In this document: in pieces, positions 42,195 to 50,315 of the stretch | How positions within the stretch are numbered: position 1 is the stretch's first letter | How the letters are laid out: each line of letters begins with the position of its first letter | Position numbers and translations under genes: made by a program | NCBI GenBank assembly: GCA_964540815.1 | Contig: CAZIOH010000042.1 | Location: forward strand, 1-53,661 | From: CAZIOH01 sp964540815 | Lineage (GTDB): Bacteria > Myxococcota_A > Polyangia > Fen-1088 | Length of the DNA: 53,661 nt | Reading direction: 5' to 3' | The notes under the pieces: generated by a model | The model's database searches: none | Told to the model about the DNA's origin: nothing | The model's input: the letters and a program-made list of their open reading frames with translations, nothing else

Positions 42195-42584
42195 ATGCAC
42201 AAGAATCCCCCGAGCCCGAAGCCCGGGCAGACCGCCCTCCGGCCAAAGCCTGGCGGCGCTGCTGCCGCCGCCCCAGCCCCTGCCCCTGCGGCTGGCGGTC
42301 ACAGCTGGAAGGGGGAGGCGGTCGAGGAGCCAGAAGCCTCGGCGCGCTCCGAACCGCCCGAGGCGGCCGCCCGCCGGGCGGAAGGTAACGCCCCCGTCGC
42401 CGCCGAACGGGCGAGTGATCGCAGCACCGCGCCGGGGACCTTCGACTGGAAGCATCCGCCACACCCGGACGCCGCCCTCGATGACGAGGCGGCCCGCCGT
42501 GAGAACGAGGAGGAGAAGCGCCAGTCAGCCGCCGAGGAGCACGCGGCCGACTCGCCCAAGCACGCGCCCCACGGGCGCCTCTGA
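42195..42584 (+). CDS. Small disordered protein, unknown function
   Basis: The protein has 129 residues, almost all Ala, Pro, Glu, Lys and Arg, so it is predicted to be disordered. ATG 42195 has AGGAG upstream, supporting a real gene. Two short tryptophan-lysine motifs stand out: GGHSWKGEAVEE (about 33-45) and GTFDWKHPPHPD (about 82-93), each surrounded by charged low-complexity sequence, which suggests two repeats of one interaction motif. No signal peptide, membrane segment or known domain is visible. It converges with the TPR-MinC_C gene, 25 bases apart. Confidence 0.6.
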   Translation: MHKNPPSPKPGQTALRPKPGGAAAAAPAPAPAAGGHSWKGEAVEEPEASARSEPPEAAARRAEGNAPVAAERASDRSTAPGTFDWKHPPHPDAALDDEAARRENEEEKRQSAAEEHAADSPKHAPHGRL

Positions 42585-42609
42585 GCTCGAGCGTCCCGCC
42601 GGGGGGGCC

Positions 42610-43422
42610 TCACATCCGCAGCACGACGCACTGTCCGCGCTCGAGCAGCACCTGAACGGCCTTGCCGACGAGATCGACCGGGAGGGCCTCGGCGGTGAGG
42701 AAGGTCGCGTCGATCCCGACCAGCTCGGCCTCGAGGCGCTGGCAGAAGATGCGCGCGTCGTGCGCGCCCTTGACGCCTGCGATGGCTCGCCCGCGCAGGG
42801 GTCCGTAGACGTGAATGTTCCCGTCCGCCATCAGCTGAGCACCGGCGTTGACCGCGCCGAGCACGATGAGGTCGGTTCCCTCGGCGTACACCACCTGCCC
42901 CGAGCGCACGGTGTGCTGAATCAGCACGGGCAAACGGAACCCGGGTGATGCGGCCGCAGACGGTCCCGGTGGTGGTGGCGGTGCCGGCGGTTGCGGGTCG
43001 GTCGGACCCCGTCCGGGACGCCGCGGACGCGCTTCGGCGCCCGGGCGATGGTCCCCGGTGCCCCCGAGCTCCGCCTCGATCTGGGCGGCCATCGTCTCGA
43101 GCGCGCGCAGCGTTCGATTGTCCGCGTTCCCCGCATCCACGTTCCCCGCCGGTTCGACCGAAGTCTCGCCGTCCGCGGGCTCGGAGAGGGCCGCCGCCGG
43201 GGGAGCGGTCCGGGACGATTGCCCCCGCAGCTCGGACAGGCGCGCCATCCACCGCGCCCGCCGCCCGTCTCCTTCCACCGCTTCCACCGCGCCTCCGAGC
43301 CGGTCCAAGAGCGCGCGGTAGATCGAGATGGCCTCTGACGCACGTCCCTGGCGAACGCACAGCTCGGCCATGGTCTCGGTCGCGAAGATCTCGGTCACGG
43401 CGGAGCTCACCGGGGATGTCAC
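42610..43422 (-). CDS. TPR-like domain fused to MinC C-terminal domain
   Basis: The protein has 270 residues, starting at GTG 43422. Residues about 8-66 form TPR-like helices (ATETMAELCVRQGRASEAIS, IYRALLDRLG). A Pro/Gly-rich linker follows (about 70-160). Residues about 163-268 are the MinC C-terminal beta-helix domain: TVRSGQVVYAEGTDLIVLGA, VNAGAQLMADGNIHVYGPLR, GRAIAGVKGAHDARIFCQRL and EAELVGIDA are highly characteristic. MinC_C in classical MinC dimerises and contacts MinD. The MinC_N domain that inhibits FtsZ is absent, and neither minD nor minE is nearby. So this is not a standard division inhibitor; its partner may be a different cell-polarity protein. Confidence 0.9.
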   Translation of the reverse strand: MTSPVSSAVTEIFATETMAELCVRQGRASEAISIYRALLDRLGGAVEAVEGDGRRARWMARLSELRGQSSRTAPPAAALSEPADGETSVEPAGNVDAGNADNRTLRALETMAAQIEAELGGTGDHRPGAEARPRRPGRGPTDPQPPAPPPPPGPSAAASPGFRLPVLIQHTVRSGQVVYAEGTDLIVLGAVNAGAQLMADGNIHVYGPLRGRAIAGVKGAHDARIFCQRLEAELVGIDATFLTAEALPVDLVGKAVQVLLERGQCVVLRM

Positions 43423-43462
43423 CGCCCGAGATAGTAGCGGACAGGTTGTTTTTCACCAGGAC

Positions 43463-43495
43463 GCCTGGCCCGTGCGCCGGCGGCGCGGACCAGGC
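43463..43495 (-). terminator. Stem-loop downstream of the DUF1552 gene
   Basis: GCCTGG (43463-43468) pairs with CCAGGC (43490-43495), and an inner stem GCGCC-GGC-GGCGC fills the loop. It lies ten bases past the end of the DUF1592-DUF1552 operon. No strong U-run follows on the minus strand. Confidence 0.4.
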
Positions 43496-43504
43496 CCCAG
43501 TCCT

Positions 43505-45019
43505 TCAGATCCCGGCGATGGGGGTGGTGCCGTCGTCGCCGAACTTGGTGGTCGGCACGCCCACCGCGTTCAGGAGCGCGATGAAGAGGTTCGCCATCTT
43601 CTCGCCTTGATACTGGACCAGCTTGCCGGGCTTGAGCTTGCCACCCGCGCCTCCGGCGATGACCACCGGCAGGTTGGTGTGGCTGTGCGCGTCGCCATCG
43701 CTGAGCTCGCTCGAGAAGAAGATCACCGAGTTGTCGAGCAACGTCCCGTCCGGCTCCTGCACGGCCTGCATCTTGGTCATGAGGTACACGAGCTGCGTGA
43801 CGATCCACTGGTTGACCGTCGAGTAGTTCGCCAGCTTGGTCGCGTCGGTCCCGTGGTGGCTGACGCCGCCGTGGTAATCGACGTTCACGTTGAGGAAGCT
43901 GTGAACGATCGAGGTCACGGTGTTCTCGTAGAAGAAGGTCAGCACCCGGGTCGCGTCACACTGCATGGCGAGCACCATGAGGTCGAGCATCTGCGTGACG
44001 TGATCGCGGATGTCCTTCGGCGTGCCTGCCGCCGGCCTCACCCCGGGCGTGCAGCCCTCCGACACCGTGCTGACCGTGGCGGGGTTGGTCTGGATCTGCT
44101 TCTCGAGCTCGCGCAGACCGGACAGGTACTGGTCCATCTTCGCGAAGTCCGCCGCGCTGGCCTTGGCCTCGATGGCGGTGAGATCCGCCTGGACGCTGTC
44201 GAGGATGCTCTGCCGGTAGGTCGCGCGCTTGGCCGCGTCGCTGGAGATGGTGCCCATGCCCGCCCCGGTGGTCGGGGTCACGGTCGCCCCGGCGAACAGC
44301 CGATCGAACGCCGCCTGCGGCACCGTCTCGAACGGCAGGGAGGTCGTGGTGTTGGTCCATGACACCACGTTCTTGTAGGCCGGCGAGAAGCCGGTCTCGG
44401 CGTTCGGCACCTCGTGCAAGGCGTGGGTCGACAGCTCGATCGACGGGATCTTGGTGAACTGTCCGAGGGTGTTGGCGGCCACCTGGTCGGCCGAGATGCT
44501 CTCGGTCACCGCCGGATCGGTCATCGGGACCTTCTTGCAGGTCAGGAAGGCGCTGATGCCACAGGTGTGCCCACGGGCTCCCTGAGCCGGGTTGTTGTTG
44601 ATGCCCGTGAGGACGCTGAAGTTGCTCTTGAGGGGCATGAGCGGCGACAGCGTCGGCGACAGGGTGTACGTCGCGCCGGTCCCGGTCGGATCCCATGAGG
44701 TGTGGTTGATCCCGCACGGGAATCCGAAGGTCACGAACCGCCGCGGTGCCGGAGCCCCGGCGGCGTAGGCGCGCCGCAGGCTCGGCCCCATGATGTCCAG
44801 CATCGGCAACCCGATCATGGCCGCTGCGCCGCTGAGGAAGGTGCGTCGCGGAACCGACCACCAGCCCGGGACGCCCCGGATGATCCGGGACTTCTCGCCG
44901 CTGGTCGGGGCGCTCGGGGCGTCGGCGGCGCCGGACGTCGCGGTCGCGGGTGCCGTTCCGCTTCCCTCCTTCGCATTTCCCTCCGTGGTCGACATCGTCG
45001 TCTGGCGGCGGCTCATCAC
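43505..45019 (-). CDS. DUF1552 protein, Tat-exported
   Basis: The protein has 504 residues. It has a twin-arginine signal: PRRTFLSGAAAMIGLPMLD (Arg58-Arg59) after a 55-residue polar N-terminus. The mature part contains LTGINNNPAQGARGHTCGIS, SADQVAANTLGQF, MDQYLSGLRELEKQI and DNSVIFFSSELSDGDAHSHT with NLPVVIAGGAGG, the pattern of DUF1552 proteins, which are distantly related to sulfatase/alkaline-phosphatase folds. DUF1552 genes are nearly always adjacent to DUF1592 genes in planctomycetes and myxobacteria, as here. Its start overlaps the DUF1592 stop by four bases. Function of the pair is not established. Confidence 0.93.
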   Translation of the reverse strand: MMSRRQTTMSTTEGNAKEGSGTAPATATSGAADAPSAPTSGEKSRIIRGVPGWWSVPRRTFLSGAAAMIGLPMLDIMGPSLRRAYAAGAPAPRRFVTFGFPCGINHTSWDPTGTGATYTLSPTLSPLMPLKSNFSVLTGINNNPAQGARGHTCGISAFLTCKKVPMTDPAVTESISADQVAANTLGQFTKIPSIELSTHALHEVPNAETGFSPAYKNVVSWTNTTTSLPFETVPQAAFDRLFAGATVTPTTGAGMGTISSDAAKRATYRQSILDSVQADLTAIEAKASAADFAKMDQYLSGLRELEKQIQTNPATVSTVSEGCTPGVRPAAGTPKDIRDHVTQMLDLMVLAMQCDATRVLTFFYENTVTSIVHSFLNVNVDYHGGVSHHGTDATKLANYSTVNQWIVTQLVYLMTKMQAVQEPDGTLLDNSVIFFSSELSDGDAHSHTNLPVVIAGGAGGKLKPGKLVQYQGEKMANLFIALLNAVGVPTTKFGDDGTTPIAGI

Positions 45020-46890
45020 TGACCCCCCGGGGCGACGGGACGGCGCATGCGGAAAGTATCACTCGCGATCATCTGCATGAGGAGACTCCGGAAGTTGTAG
45101 TTGGCGCTCGCGAAGGCGGTGCCGAGCTGATTCAACTGGCACTGGTCACTCGGGCCGGGGTCGCGCCCGAGCGAGTACGAGAACACCTTGGTGCTCGCGC
45201 AGGCGGAGATCTGCGTGGTCGAGGCCTTGAGGGCAGTGGCCATCTGCTGCGCGCCGTCGAAGGAGGTGCCGGATGGCAACTGCCCGGTGGCATCGACGGC
45301 CTGGGTGCCGTCCATCACCCGCCAGGCGCCGATTCCGTCGAAGTGCTCGAGCCCGAAGCCGAGCGGATCCATGACCTGGTGGCAGGCCGCGCAGGTCGGG
45401 TCGGCGATGTGGGCGTTCAGCTGGACGCGCACCGACGAACCGGGCGGCACCACGGTCTTCTCGAGGGCCGGAACGTTGTCGGGCGGCGCGGGTGGCGGGG
45501 TGCACAGGATGTTCGCCATCACCCACTGTCCGCGCTTGACCGGCGAGGTGCGGGTCGGGAACGATGTGGTGGTCAGGATCGAGCCCTGAGTGAGGAGCCC
45601 CGCCCGCTGGGTCCCCGCGAGCGACACCTTCTGGAACGCCGTGCCCGTGACCGCGGGCAGCCCGTAATGCTGGGCGAGACGTGCGTTGGCGTAGGTGTAG
45701 CTCGCGTCGAGCGCGTCGAGGAAGCTCTGGGTCGGCCCGGTCATGAAGTCCTGCAGGAAGAGGTTCGTCTCCTGGGTCATCGCCGCGCGCAGGGTGTCGT
45801 CGAAGGTCGGGAACGAGGTGGCAAGCGGCGCCACGGTCGCCATCTTGTAGGTGCCGAACCACTGGCCACCCATGCTGCTGACGAGGGTGCTGGCCTTGGC
45901 GTCGCCCAGCATGCGCGTGGCCTGCGCCTGCAGCGAGGACACGTCCTGCAGGCCCCCGGCGTCGGCCGCCGCGTTCAGGGTGTCGTCCGGCATGCTCGAC
46001 CACAGGAAGTACGAGAGGCGCGAGGCGATCTCGTAGCTGCTGAGGAGCCGGGGCGCGGTCGCCGTCGGATCGGGGTCGAGCTCGGGGCGGAAGGTGAAGT
46101 TGGGGGACAGGAGCGTCGCCTCGATGGCGAGCGCGATGCCTTGATCGAACCCGTCGCCGTTGGCCTTGGCCAGCGGGACGAAGGCGGTGAGACGGGCCAG
46201 CTCCGCGGTGGTGGCGGGGCGCCGCCAGGCCTTGCGGGCAAAGGCGGTCATGACCGTGGTGGCGCAGGCCATGTCGCCCACCTTGGTGGAGTCGCAGGTG
46301 ATGATCTTGGCGCGCGACGCGCTTCCCGTGGCGACGGCGGCGGTGGACAGCGCCTCGGCGGCCGTCTCCATCTTGCTGAAGAGCAAGGGGCTGGTGGCGA
46401 GCACGTCCGAGTTGTTGTCGAAGTTGGCCCCGCCCGTGTCATCCGGGAAGGCATTCGCGGGCTGCGTGGTGTCGCCGAGCAGATCGCGAACCGTGTTGTT
46501 GTACTCGAGGATGTTGAGGCGGTGGATGGTGACCCGGCCCGGATCGATGGTCGTACAGGCAGCCGCCGTGCCGGGGCTGCTGATCCCCGACCCCGGGGTG
46601 GCGTTGCCGGCCCCAGCGCCGCTGTTGCCGCTACCAGCCGCGGTCCCCGACGGGGTGTTCGAGCCGCCGCTCGGCAGGGTGTTGGCCCCGCTGCTGCTTG
46701 CGCCCGGATTCGTCCCGGCGCCGCCCGTGGTTTTGGTGCCGGGATCGGACAGGGTGGCCGTACATGCGCTCAGGCACGTGGACCCCAGTCCCACGATCCC
46801 CAAGAGCATCCCGAACCGACCCAATCCCCTCGGACTGCCGCTCCGGCTGCCGGAGCGCCGCTGCGCGTTAATATCGGGGCTTCTCCTCAT
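45016..46890 (-). CDS. DUF1587/1592/1588/1585-family exported lipoprotein
   Basis: The protein has 624 residues from ATG 46890, chosen because GGAGGG lies just upstream and a lipoprotein signal follows (MLLGIVGLGSTCLSAC). The longer frame to 47178 is less likely. A Gly/Thr/Ser linker precedes the DUF1587-like start VTIHRLNILEYNNTVRDLLG. The DUF1592 core includes FARKAWRRPATTAELARL and LSSYEIASRLSYFLWSSMPD. DUF1588 has QRAGLLTQGSILTTTSFPTR. DUF1585 follows near the end. A CAACH motif at about 500-504 resembles a c-type haem site. It is translationally coupled to the DUF1552 gene. The family may act in extracellular electron or polymer chemistry, but this is not proved. Confidence 0.93.
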   Translation of the reverse strand: MRRSPDINAQRRSGSRSGSPRGLGRFGMLLGIVGLGSTCLSACTATLSDPGTKTTGGAGTNPGASSSGANTLPSGGSNTPSGTAAGSGNSGAGAGNATPGSGISSPGTAAACTTIDPGRVTIHRLNILEYNNTVRDLLGDTTQPANAFPDDTGGANFDNNSDVLATSPLLFSKMETAAEALSTAAVATGSASRAKIITCDSTKVGDMACATTVMTAFARKAWRRPATTAELARLTAFVPLAKANGDGFDQGIALAIEATLLSPNFTFRPELDPDPTATAPRLLSSYEIASRLSYFLWSSMPDDTLNAAADAGGLQDVSSLQAQATRMLGDAKASTLVSSMGGQWFGTYKMATVAPLATSFPTFDDTLRAAMTQETNLFLQDFMTGPTQSFLDALDASYTYANARLAQHYGLPAVTGTAFQKVSLAGTQRAGLLTQGSILTTTSFPTRTSPVKRGQWVMANILCTPPPAPPDNVPALEKTVVPPGSSVRVQLNAHIADPTCAACHQVMDPLGFGLEHFDGIGAWRVMDGTQAVDATGQLPSGTSFDGAQQMATALKASTTQISACASTKVFSYSLGRDPGPSDQCQLNQLGTAFASANYNFRSLLMQMIASDTFRMRRPVAPGGQ

Positions 46891-46895
46891 CTTGC

Positions 46896-46903
46896 TCCCT
46901 CCG
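46896..46903 (-). promoter_or_regulatory. Ribosome binding site fixing the DUF1592 start
   Basis: On the minus strand GGAGGGAG lies about seven bases before the ATG at 46890. It supports that start over the upstream in-frame ATG at 47178. Confidence 0.75.
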
Positions 46904-47057
46904 CACGACGGCTCGTCGTGCGACGGGACAAGGGCGGAGCCCAGGCCCGAGCTTCGAGAAATGTTCTCGAATCCGACAAGCACCTGGCCCGATCTCCTCC
47001 GGGTGTCGAGCATCACGCCGCGCTCGATATGGGTCGCCCGGGTGTTATTGTGGCGCG

Positions 47058-49025
47058 ATGAGAATTGTGGCTTGGCCGATCGTCCCGTCGGCCCGGGTTG
47101 GCTCCCGTCCTGAAATGGGTGCGGTTGGCGTGGGTCTGGCCCTGATTCCGGCGCTGGCGCTGGCTGGTATCGTGGCAAGTGGATGCTCCTTGCCGCGCAA
47201 GGACAACCCCGATACGTGCGCCTCGTCCAACGAAGAATGCGCGGCCGGGCACACGTGCGACACGACGACCCACATCTGTGTCCCCGTCGATGGTGGGCTG
47301 CCGGTGACCGAGGCCGGGGGCAGCGGGGGGGGGGGCGGGCTGGGGTTGGCGGGCGGCGCGGGCGGGCGAGACCAACCGCCAGGTGCCTCGGGCGGCGATT
47401 CCGGCGGCGGGGGCGGCGGCGGAACGACGCTGGCGCCCGGCGGCGCCGCCGGGCTCGGCTCGGGCGGCTCGCCCGCTGGAAATGGCGGCGGTGGAATCGG
47501 GGGTGCGGTCGGCGGCATGCCGGCCACCGGCGGCGCGGCGGGGTCCTGTATGGTCAAGGCGGACTGCACGACGCCGGAAAAGCCATTTTGTGATGCGAAC
47601 CTGTGCGTGGGCTGCTTGGATCGGCTCTGCGCGCAGATATCCCCCACTCAGCCCGTCTGCGGAACCGGGACGCTCGCCAACACCTGCCAGGAGTGCAACG
47701 CGAACGCGCAGTGCGCCGGCAAGCCCGCCACCCCGGTGTGCGCCGACGGCAAGTGCGTCGCCTGCAACGCGAGCGCAGACTGCAAAGCGTCTCCTGTCGC
47801 CCCCATCTGCGACACGACCACCCATAAGTGCGGGGCCTGCCCCGGCGCCGACAAGATGTCCTGCGCGATGCGTTCGACCGCCGCGCCGGTGTGCCTGTCC
47901 TCGGGGGCCTGCGCCGAGTGCGGGGTCGATTCGGACTGCAAGGCCACAGGGAAGATGGCGTGCTCGGCGGCCTACACCTGCGTGCAGTGCACCAAGGATA
48001 CGAGCTGCTCCGGCGCCACACCGATCTGCGACGTCCCGAACGGCATGTGCGCCAAGTGTGCCGCGAGCGATGCCTGCCAGAAGAAGGACCCGAAGCTTCC
48101 CGTGTGCCTGACCCCCGCCGGCACCTGCGTGCAGTGCAAGGTCAACGCGGATTGCAGCGGGGCGACCCCCGGCTGTTCGGCCGCCAACGTGTGCGTCGCC
48201 TGCACCGATGACTCCCATTGCGGCGGCGCGACCCCCATCTGCAATACCACCACCAACAAGTGCATCCCCTGCACCGCCGACGCCCAGTGCGCCGGCAAGA
48301 CCAGCCTCGGCCCGAACCCGGGCGTGTGCATGAACCACCTCGACGGACACTGCGCGGTCGATTCCGAGACCATCTACGTCGAGAACAAGGCCGCCCCGGG
48401 GTGCTCCGACGGGGCCGGTGGCGGGACCCGGGCCCTGCCCTTCTGCTCGATGCAGGGCGCGCTCGGGAACCTCGCCAGCGGCAAGCTCATCCTGGTGCGC
48501 GGCCTCGTTCAGGGCGCCAGCACGGCCCTGGCGGTATCCCGGATCTCCGTCATCGGCCAGAACAGCGCCCTCATCGCCGGGGCCATCTCACCCGGAATCC
48601 AGGTCTCGAGTGGGTCGGCCTACCTGCGCGATCTGAAGCTCTCGTCATCGGCCAGCGTCGGCATCGCCGCCGGGACGGGGACCACGCTGCGGCTGCAGAA
48701 CCTCTCCGTCACCGCCAGCAAGGGCGGCGTCCTGCTCGACGGCGCGGCCTTCGACCTCGAGAACACCAACGTCTCGGGGAACTTCCCCAGCACGGATCTC
48801 TCCTACGCCGGCATCTCCGTGCGCAGCCCACCGGCCGCCGGGCCGGCCAAGCTGAACCGCGTGACGGTCCAGGGCAACATGGCGGTCGGCATCGCGTGCT
48901 CCGGTGCGGTGATGGGCACCGGGGTGCTGGCTTCGGGCAACCTGGTCGGAGACATCACGCCGAGCTGCATGATCACGTCCTGCATGACCGCCGGACCGAC
49001 CTGCGGGTCGGACGTCGTGCCCTGA
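47058..49025 (+). CDS. Cysteine-rich, beta-helix surface lipoprotein
   Basis: The frame has 655 residues. A lipoprotein signal ends at ASGC (about residue 43); a second in-frame ATG at 47115 gives a more usual signal length (GVGLALIPALALAGIVASGC). Residues about 85-160 are a Gly-rich linker. Residues about 165-420 carry repeated cysteine units such as CVACTDDSHCGGATPICNTT and CVQCKVNADCSGATPGCSAA. Residues about 435-655 resemble a right-handed beta-helix (VILxx/VxV ladders: NVSGNFPSTDLSYAGISV, VQGNMAVGIACSGAVMGTGV). It is divergent from the DUF1592 lipoprotein, with 167 bases between. A surface or matrix role is inferred. Confidence 0.88.
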   Translation: MRIVAWPIVPSARVGSRPEMGAVGVGLALIPALALAGIVASGCSLPRKDNPDTCASSNEECAAGHTCDTTTHICVPVDGGLPVTEAGGSGGGGGLGLAGGAGGRDQPPGASGGDSGGGGGGGTTLAPGGAAGLGSGGSPAGNGGGGIGGAVGGMPATGGAAGSCMVKADCTTPEKPFCDANLCVGCLDRLCAQISPTQPVCGTGTLANTCQECNANAQCAGKPATPVCADGKCVACNASADCKASPVAPICDTTTHKCGACPGADKMSCAMRSTAAPVCLSSGACAECGVDSDCKATGKMACSAAYTCVQCTKDTSCSGATPICDVPNGMCAKCAASDACQKKDPKLPVCLTPAGTCVQCKVNADCSGATPGCSAANVCVACTDDSHCGGATPICNTTTNKCIPCTADAQCAGKTSLGPNPGVCMNHLDGHCAVDSETIYVENKAAPGCSDGAGGGTRALPFCSMQGALGNLASGKLILVRGLVQGASTALAVSRISVIGQNSALIAGAISPGIQVSSGSAYLRDLKLSSSASVGIAAGTGTTLRLQNLSVTASKGGVLLDGAAFDLENTNVSGNFPSTDLSYAGISVRSPPAAGPAKLNRVTVQGNMAVGIACSGAVMGTGVLASGNLVGDITPSCMITSCMTAGPTCGSDVVP

Positions 49026-49049
49026 CGACCGAAGGCGCTGGGCGCGTGG

Positions 49050-49134
49050 AGGAGAGAGAGGGATTCGAACCCTCGGTACCTTTCGGTACACACGATTTCC
49101 AATCGTGCGCCTTCGACCACTCGGCCATCTCTCC
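49050..49134 (-). tRNA. tRNA-Ser (anticodon GGA)
   Basis: Read on the minus strand: acceptor GGAGAGA at 49134 pairs with TCTCTCC at 49057-49051. The D-arm has GGCCGAGTGG, and the anticodon loop CGATTGGAAATCG carries GGA. A long variable arm (GTACCGAAAGGTAC) and T-arm GAGGGTTCGAATCCCTC follow, the class II pattern of serine tRNAs. The discriminator reads T. CCA is present in the genome at 49049-49047. Confidence 0.96.
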
Positions 49135-49150
49135 CGGTGCTGCTGTACAG

Positions 49151-49237
49151 AGGAGAGAGTGGGAGTCGAACCCACGTTGGACTTGCGCCCAAACCTGATT
49201 TCGAATCAGGCGCCTTCGACCACTCGGCCATCTCTCC
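49151..49237 (-). tRNA. tRNA-Ser (anticodon CGA)
   Basis: Read on the minus strand: acceptor GGAGAGA at 49237 pairs with TCTCTCC at 49158-49152. The anticodon loop CTGATTCGAAATCAG carries CGA, with a long variable arm and T-arm GTGGGTTCGACTCCCAC. It is 16 bases from the GGA serine tRNA, and the acceptor stems are identical. The discriminator again reads T, and CCA is not encoded. Confidence 0.96.
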
Positions 49238-49396
49238 GGAACCGCATCCGTGTCCCGTTGCGGGCGACACAGGGCGGAACGTTTAACACCGCCGCGCGAG
49301 ATCGTCACCCCCCGCCTCGCCGTTTCTTGTCGGCTCTGCCGCGCGCTTTTTCCGGCCGCCCGACTGGAAACGTGACGAGGGATGTGACATGAATGC

Positions 49397-49482
49397 GGCG
49401 TCCCGGGCGACGGAACGCTGGCGAACCCCGCCAGGCCTGGAAGGGAGCAACGGTAACCGGCCTACCGGGTGCTCGGGACATT
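49397..49482 (+). ncRNA. ffs: Bacterial signal recognition particle RNA (4.5S-type)
   Basis: The conserved apical domain is visible: CCAGGCCTGGAAGGGAGCAA followed by CGGTAACCGG, with the GGAA tetraloop and the asymmetric AGCAA internal loop that binds Ffh. The closing ends GTCCCGGGC (49400-49408) and GCTCGGGAC (49471-49479) pair. The length of about 86 bases fits the small bacterial form. End points are approximate. Confidence 0.92.
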
Positions 49483-49541
49483 GAATTTCCGCTTCGAAGT
49501 CGCCACCGCCCCCTATCGTCCCGCAGAGAAGAGGAAAGCCC

Positions 49542-49895
49542 GTGGCTGACGTCGTCTACCTGGTCCAGGACATGGTCTTCACCTCGAAGATTCGCGAGGC
49601 CGCCAAGTCCAGCGGTCTGACCTGGCAAGGCGTGCGCGATCCGGCGGTGCTCGCCAGCACGGCCGCGGGCGCCAAGCTGATCATCGTGGATCTCCGGTTG
49701 CCGACCGGGCTGGCCGCGCTCGAGTTGCTGGCGGCCGACCCGGCCACCGCGAACCTGCGTTCGGTCGGGTTCGTCGAGCACGAGCGAGCGGACGTCATGG
49801 AGAGCGCCCGCGCCGCGGGGTGCTCCGACGTGATGGCCAAGGGCCAGTTCGCGACCGCCCTGCCCCGCTTGATGGCCTCGCTCGCGCCAGGTTGA
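49542..49895 (+). CDS. Stand-alone receiver-like (possibly pseudo-receiver) protein
   Basis: The protein has 117 residues, starting at GTG 49542 with AGGAAA upstream. The fold resembles a response-regulator receiver: beta1 VYLVQD with only one acidic residue, Asp50 in KLIIVDLRLPTG in the phosphorylation position, and a Lys in beta5 (DVMAKGQF). The beta4 Thr/Ser is replaced (GFVEHE). Lacking the full acidic pair and the switch Thr, it may signal without phosphotransfer. No output domain is attached. It follows the SRP RNA and precedes yggX, with no linked kinase. Confidence 0.75.
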   Translation: MADVVYLVQDMVFTSKIREAAKSSGLTWQGVRDPAVLASTAAGAKLIIVDLRLPTGLAALELLAADPATANLRSVGFVEHERADVMESARAAGCSDVMAKGQFATALPRLMASLAPG

Positions 49896-50000
49896 CGGCG
49901 CGGTCGAGCTGTGGCGCCGGCTGGCCCGATGGCTCCCCGAGGCGCGCCGGTCGACGTTCGAGCGTGCGTGTCCTATAAGATTTCCCCGAAAGGAATCCAC

Positions 50001-50300
50001 ATGCCCCGAATGGTCAATTGCGTGAAGCTGGGCCGGGAGCTCCCCGGTGTCGTCTACCGCCCCTTCGACAACGCCCTCGGAAAGCGGATCTACGAGAGCG
50101 TCTCGCAGGAGGCCTGGCGCATGTGGATCGAGCACTCGAAGATGCTGGTCAACGAATACCGCATCGATCTCACGTCCCCGCAGGGTCAGAAGATGTTGCT
50201 CGAGCAGGCCGAGAAGTTCTTCTTTGGCGAGGGCAGCGCCGACACCGAGAAGCCCGCGGACTACGTCCCGCCCAAGGGCTCGGACCCGACCCACGGCTGA
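50001..50300 (+). CDS. yggX: Fe(2+)-trafficking / oxidative damage protection protein
   Basis: The protein has 99 residues. The sequence MPRMVNCVKLGRELPGV at the start, with the single Cys7, and AWRMWIEHSKMLVNEYRIDL in the middle are the YggX signature. The family protects iron-sulfur proteins from oxidation and is thought to move ferrous iron. Length is normal (about 90 residues) apart from a C-terminal extension of about ten residues. AAGGAA precedes the ATG. It stands between the receiver-like and PilZ genes in the same direction. Confidence 0.95.
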   Translation: MPRMVNCVKLGRELPGVVYRPFDNALGKRIYESVSQEAWRMWIEHSKMLVNEYRIDLTSPQGQKMLLEQAEKFFFGEGSADTEKPADYVPPKGSDPTHG

Positions 50301-50315
50301 GGACTGAATCCCGCC

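Noticed and set aside
45019..47178. Longer 720-residue form of the DUF1592 gene starting at 47178
   Set aside because: The ribosome site and lipoprotein signal place the start at 46890, and the extension overlaps the divergent lipoprotein gene.
49050..49237. Serine tRNA pair as an integration site
   Set aside because: No integrase, direct repeat of the tRNA 3' end, or foreign gene block is visible next to it.
49393..49620. Open frame overlapping the SRP RNA
   Set aside because: The RNA signature is clear, and the frame continues out of phase into the receiver-like gene.
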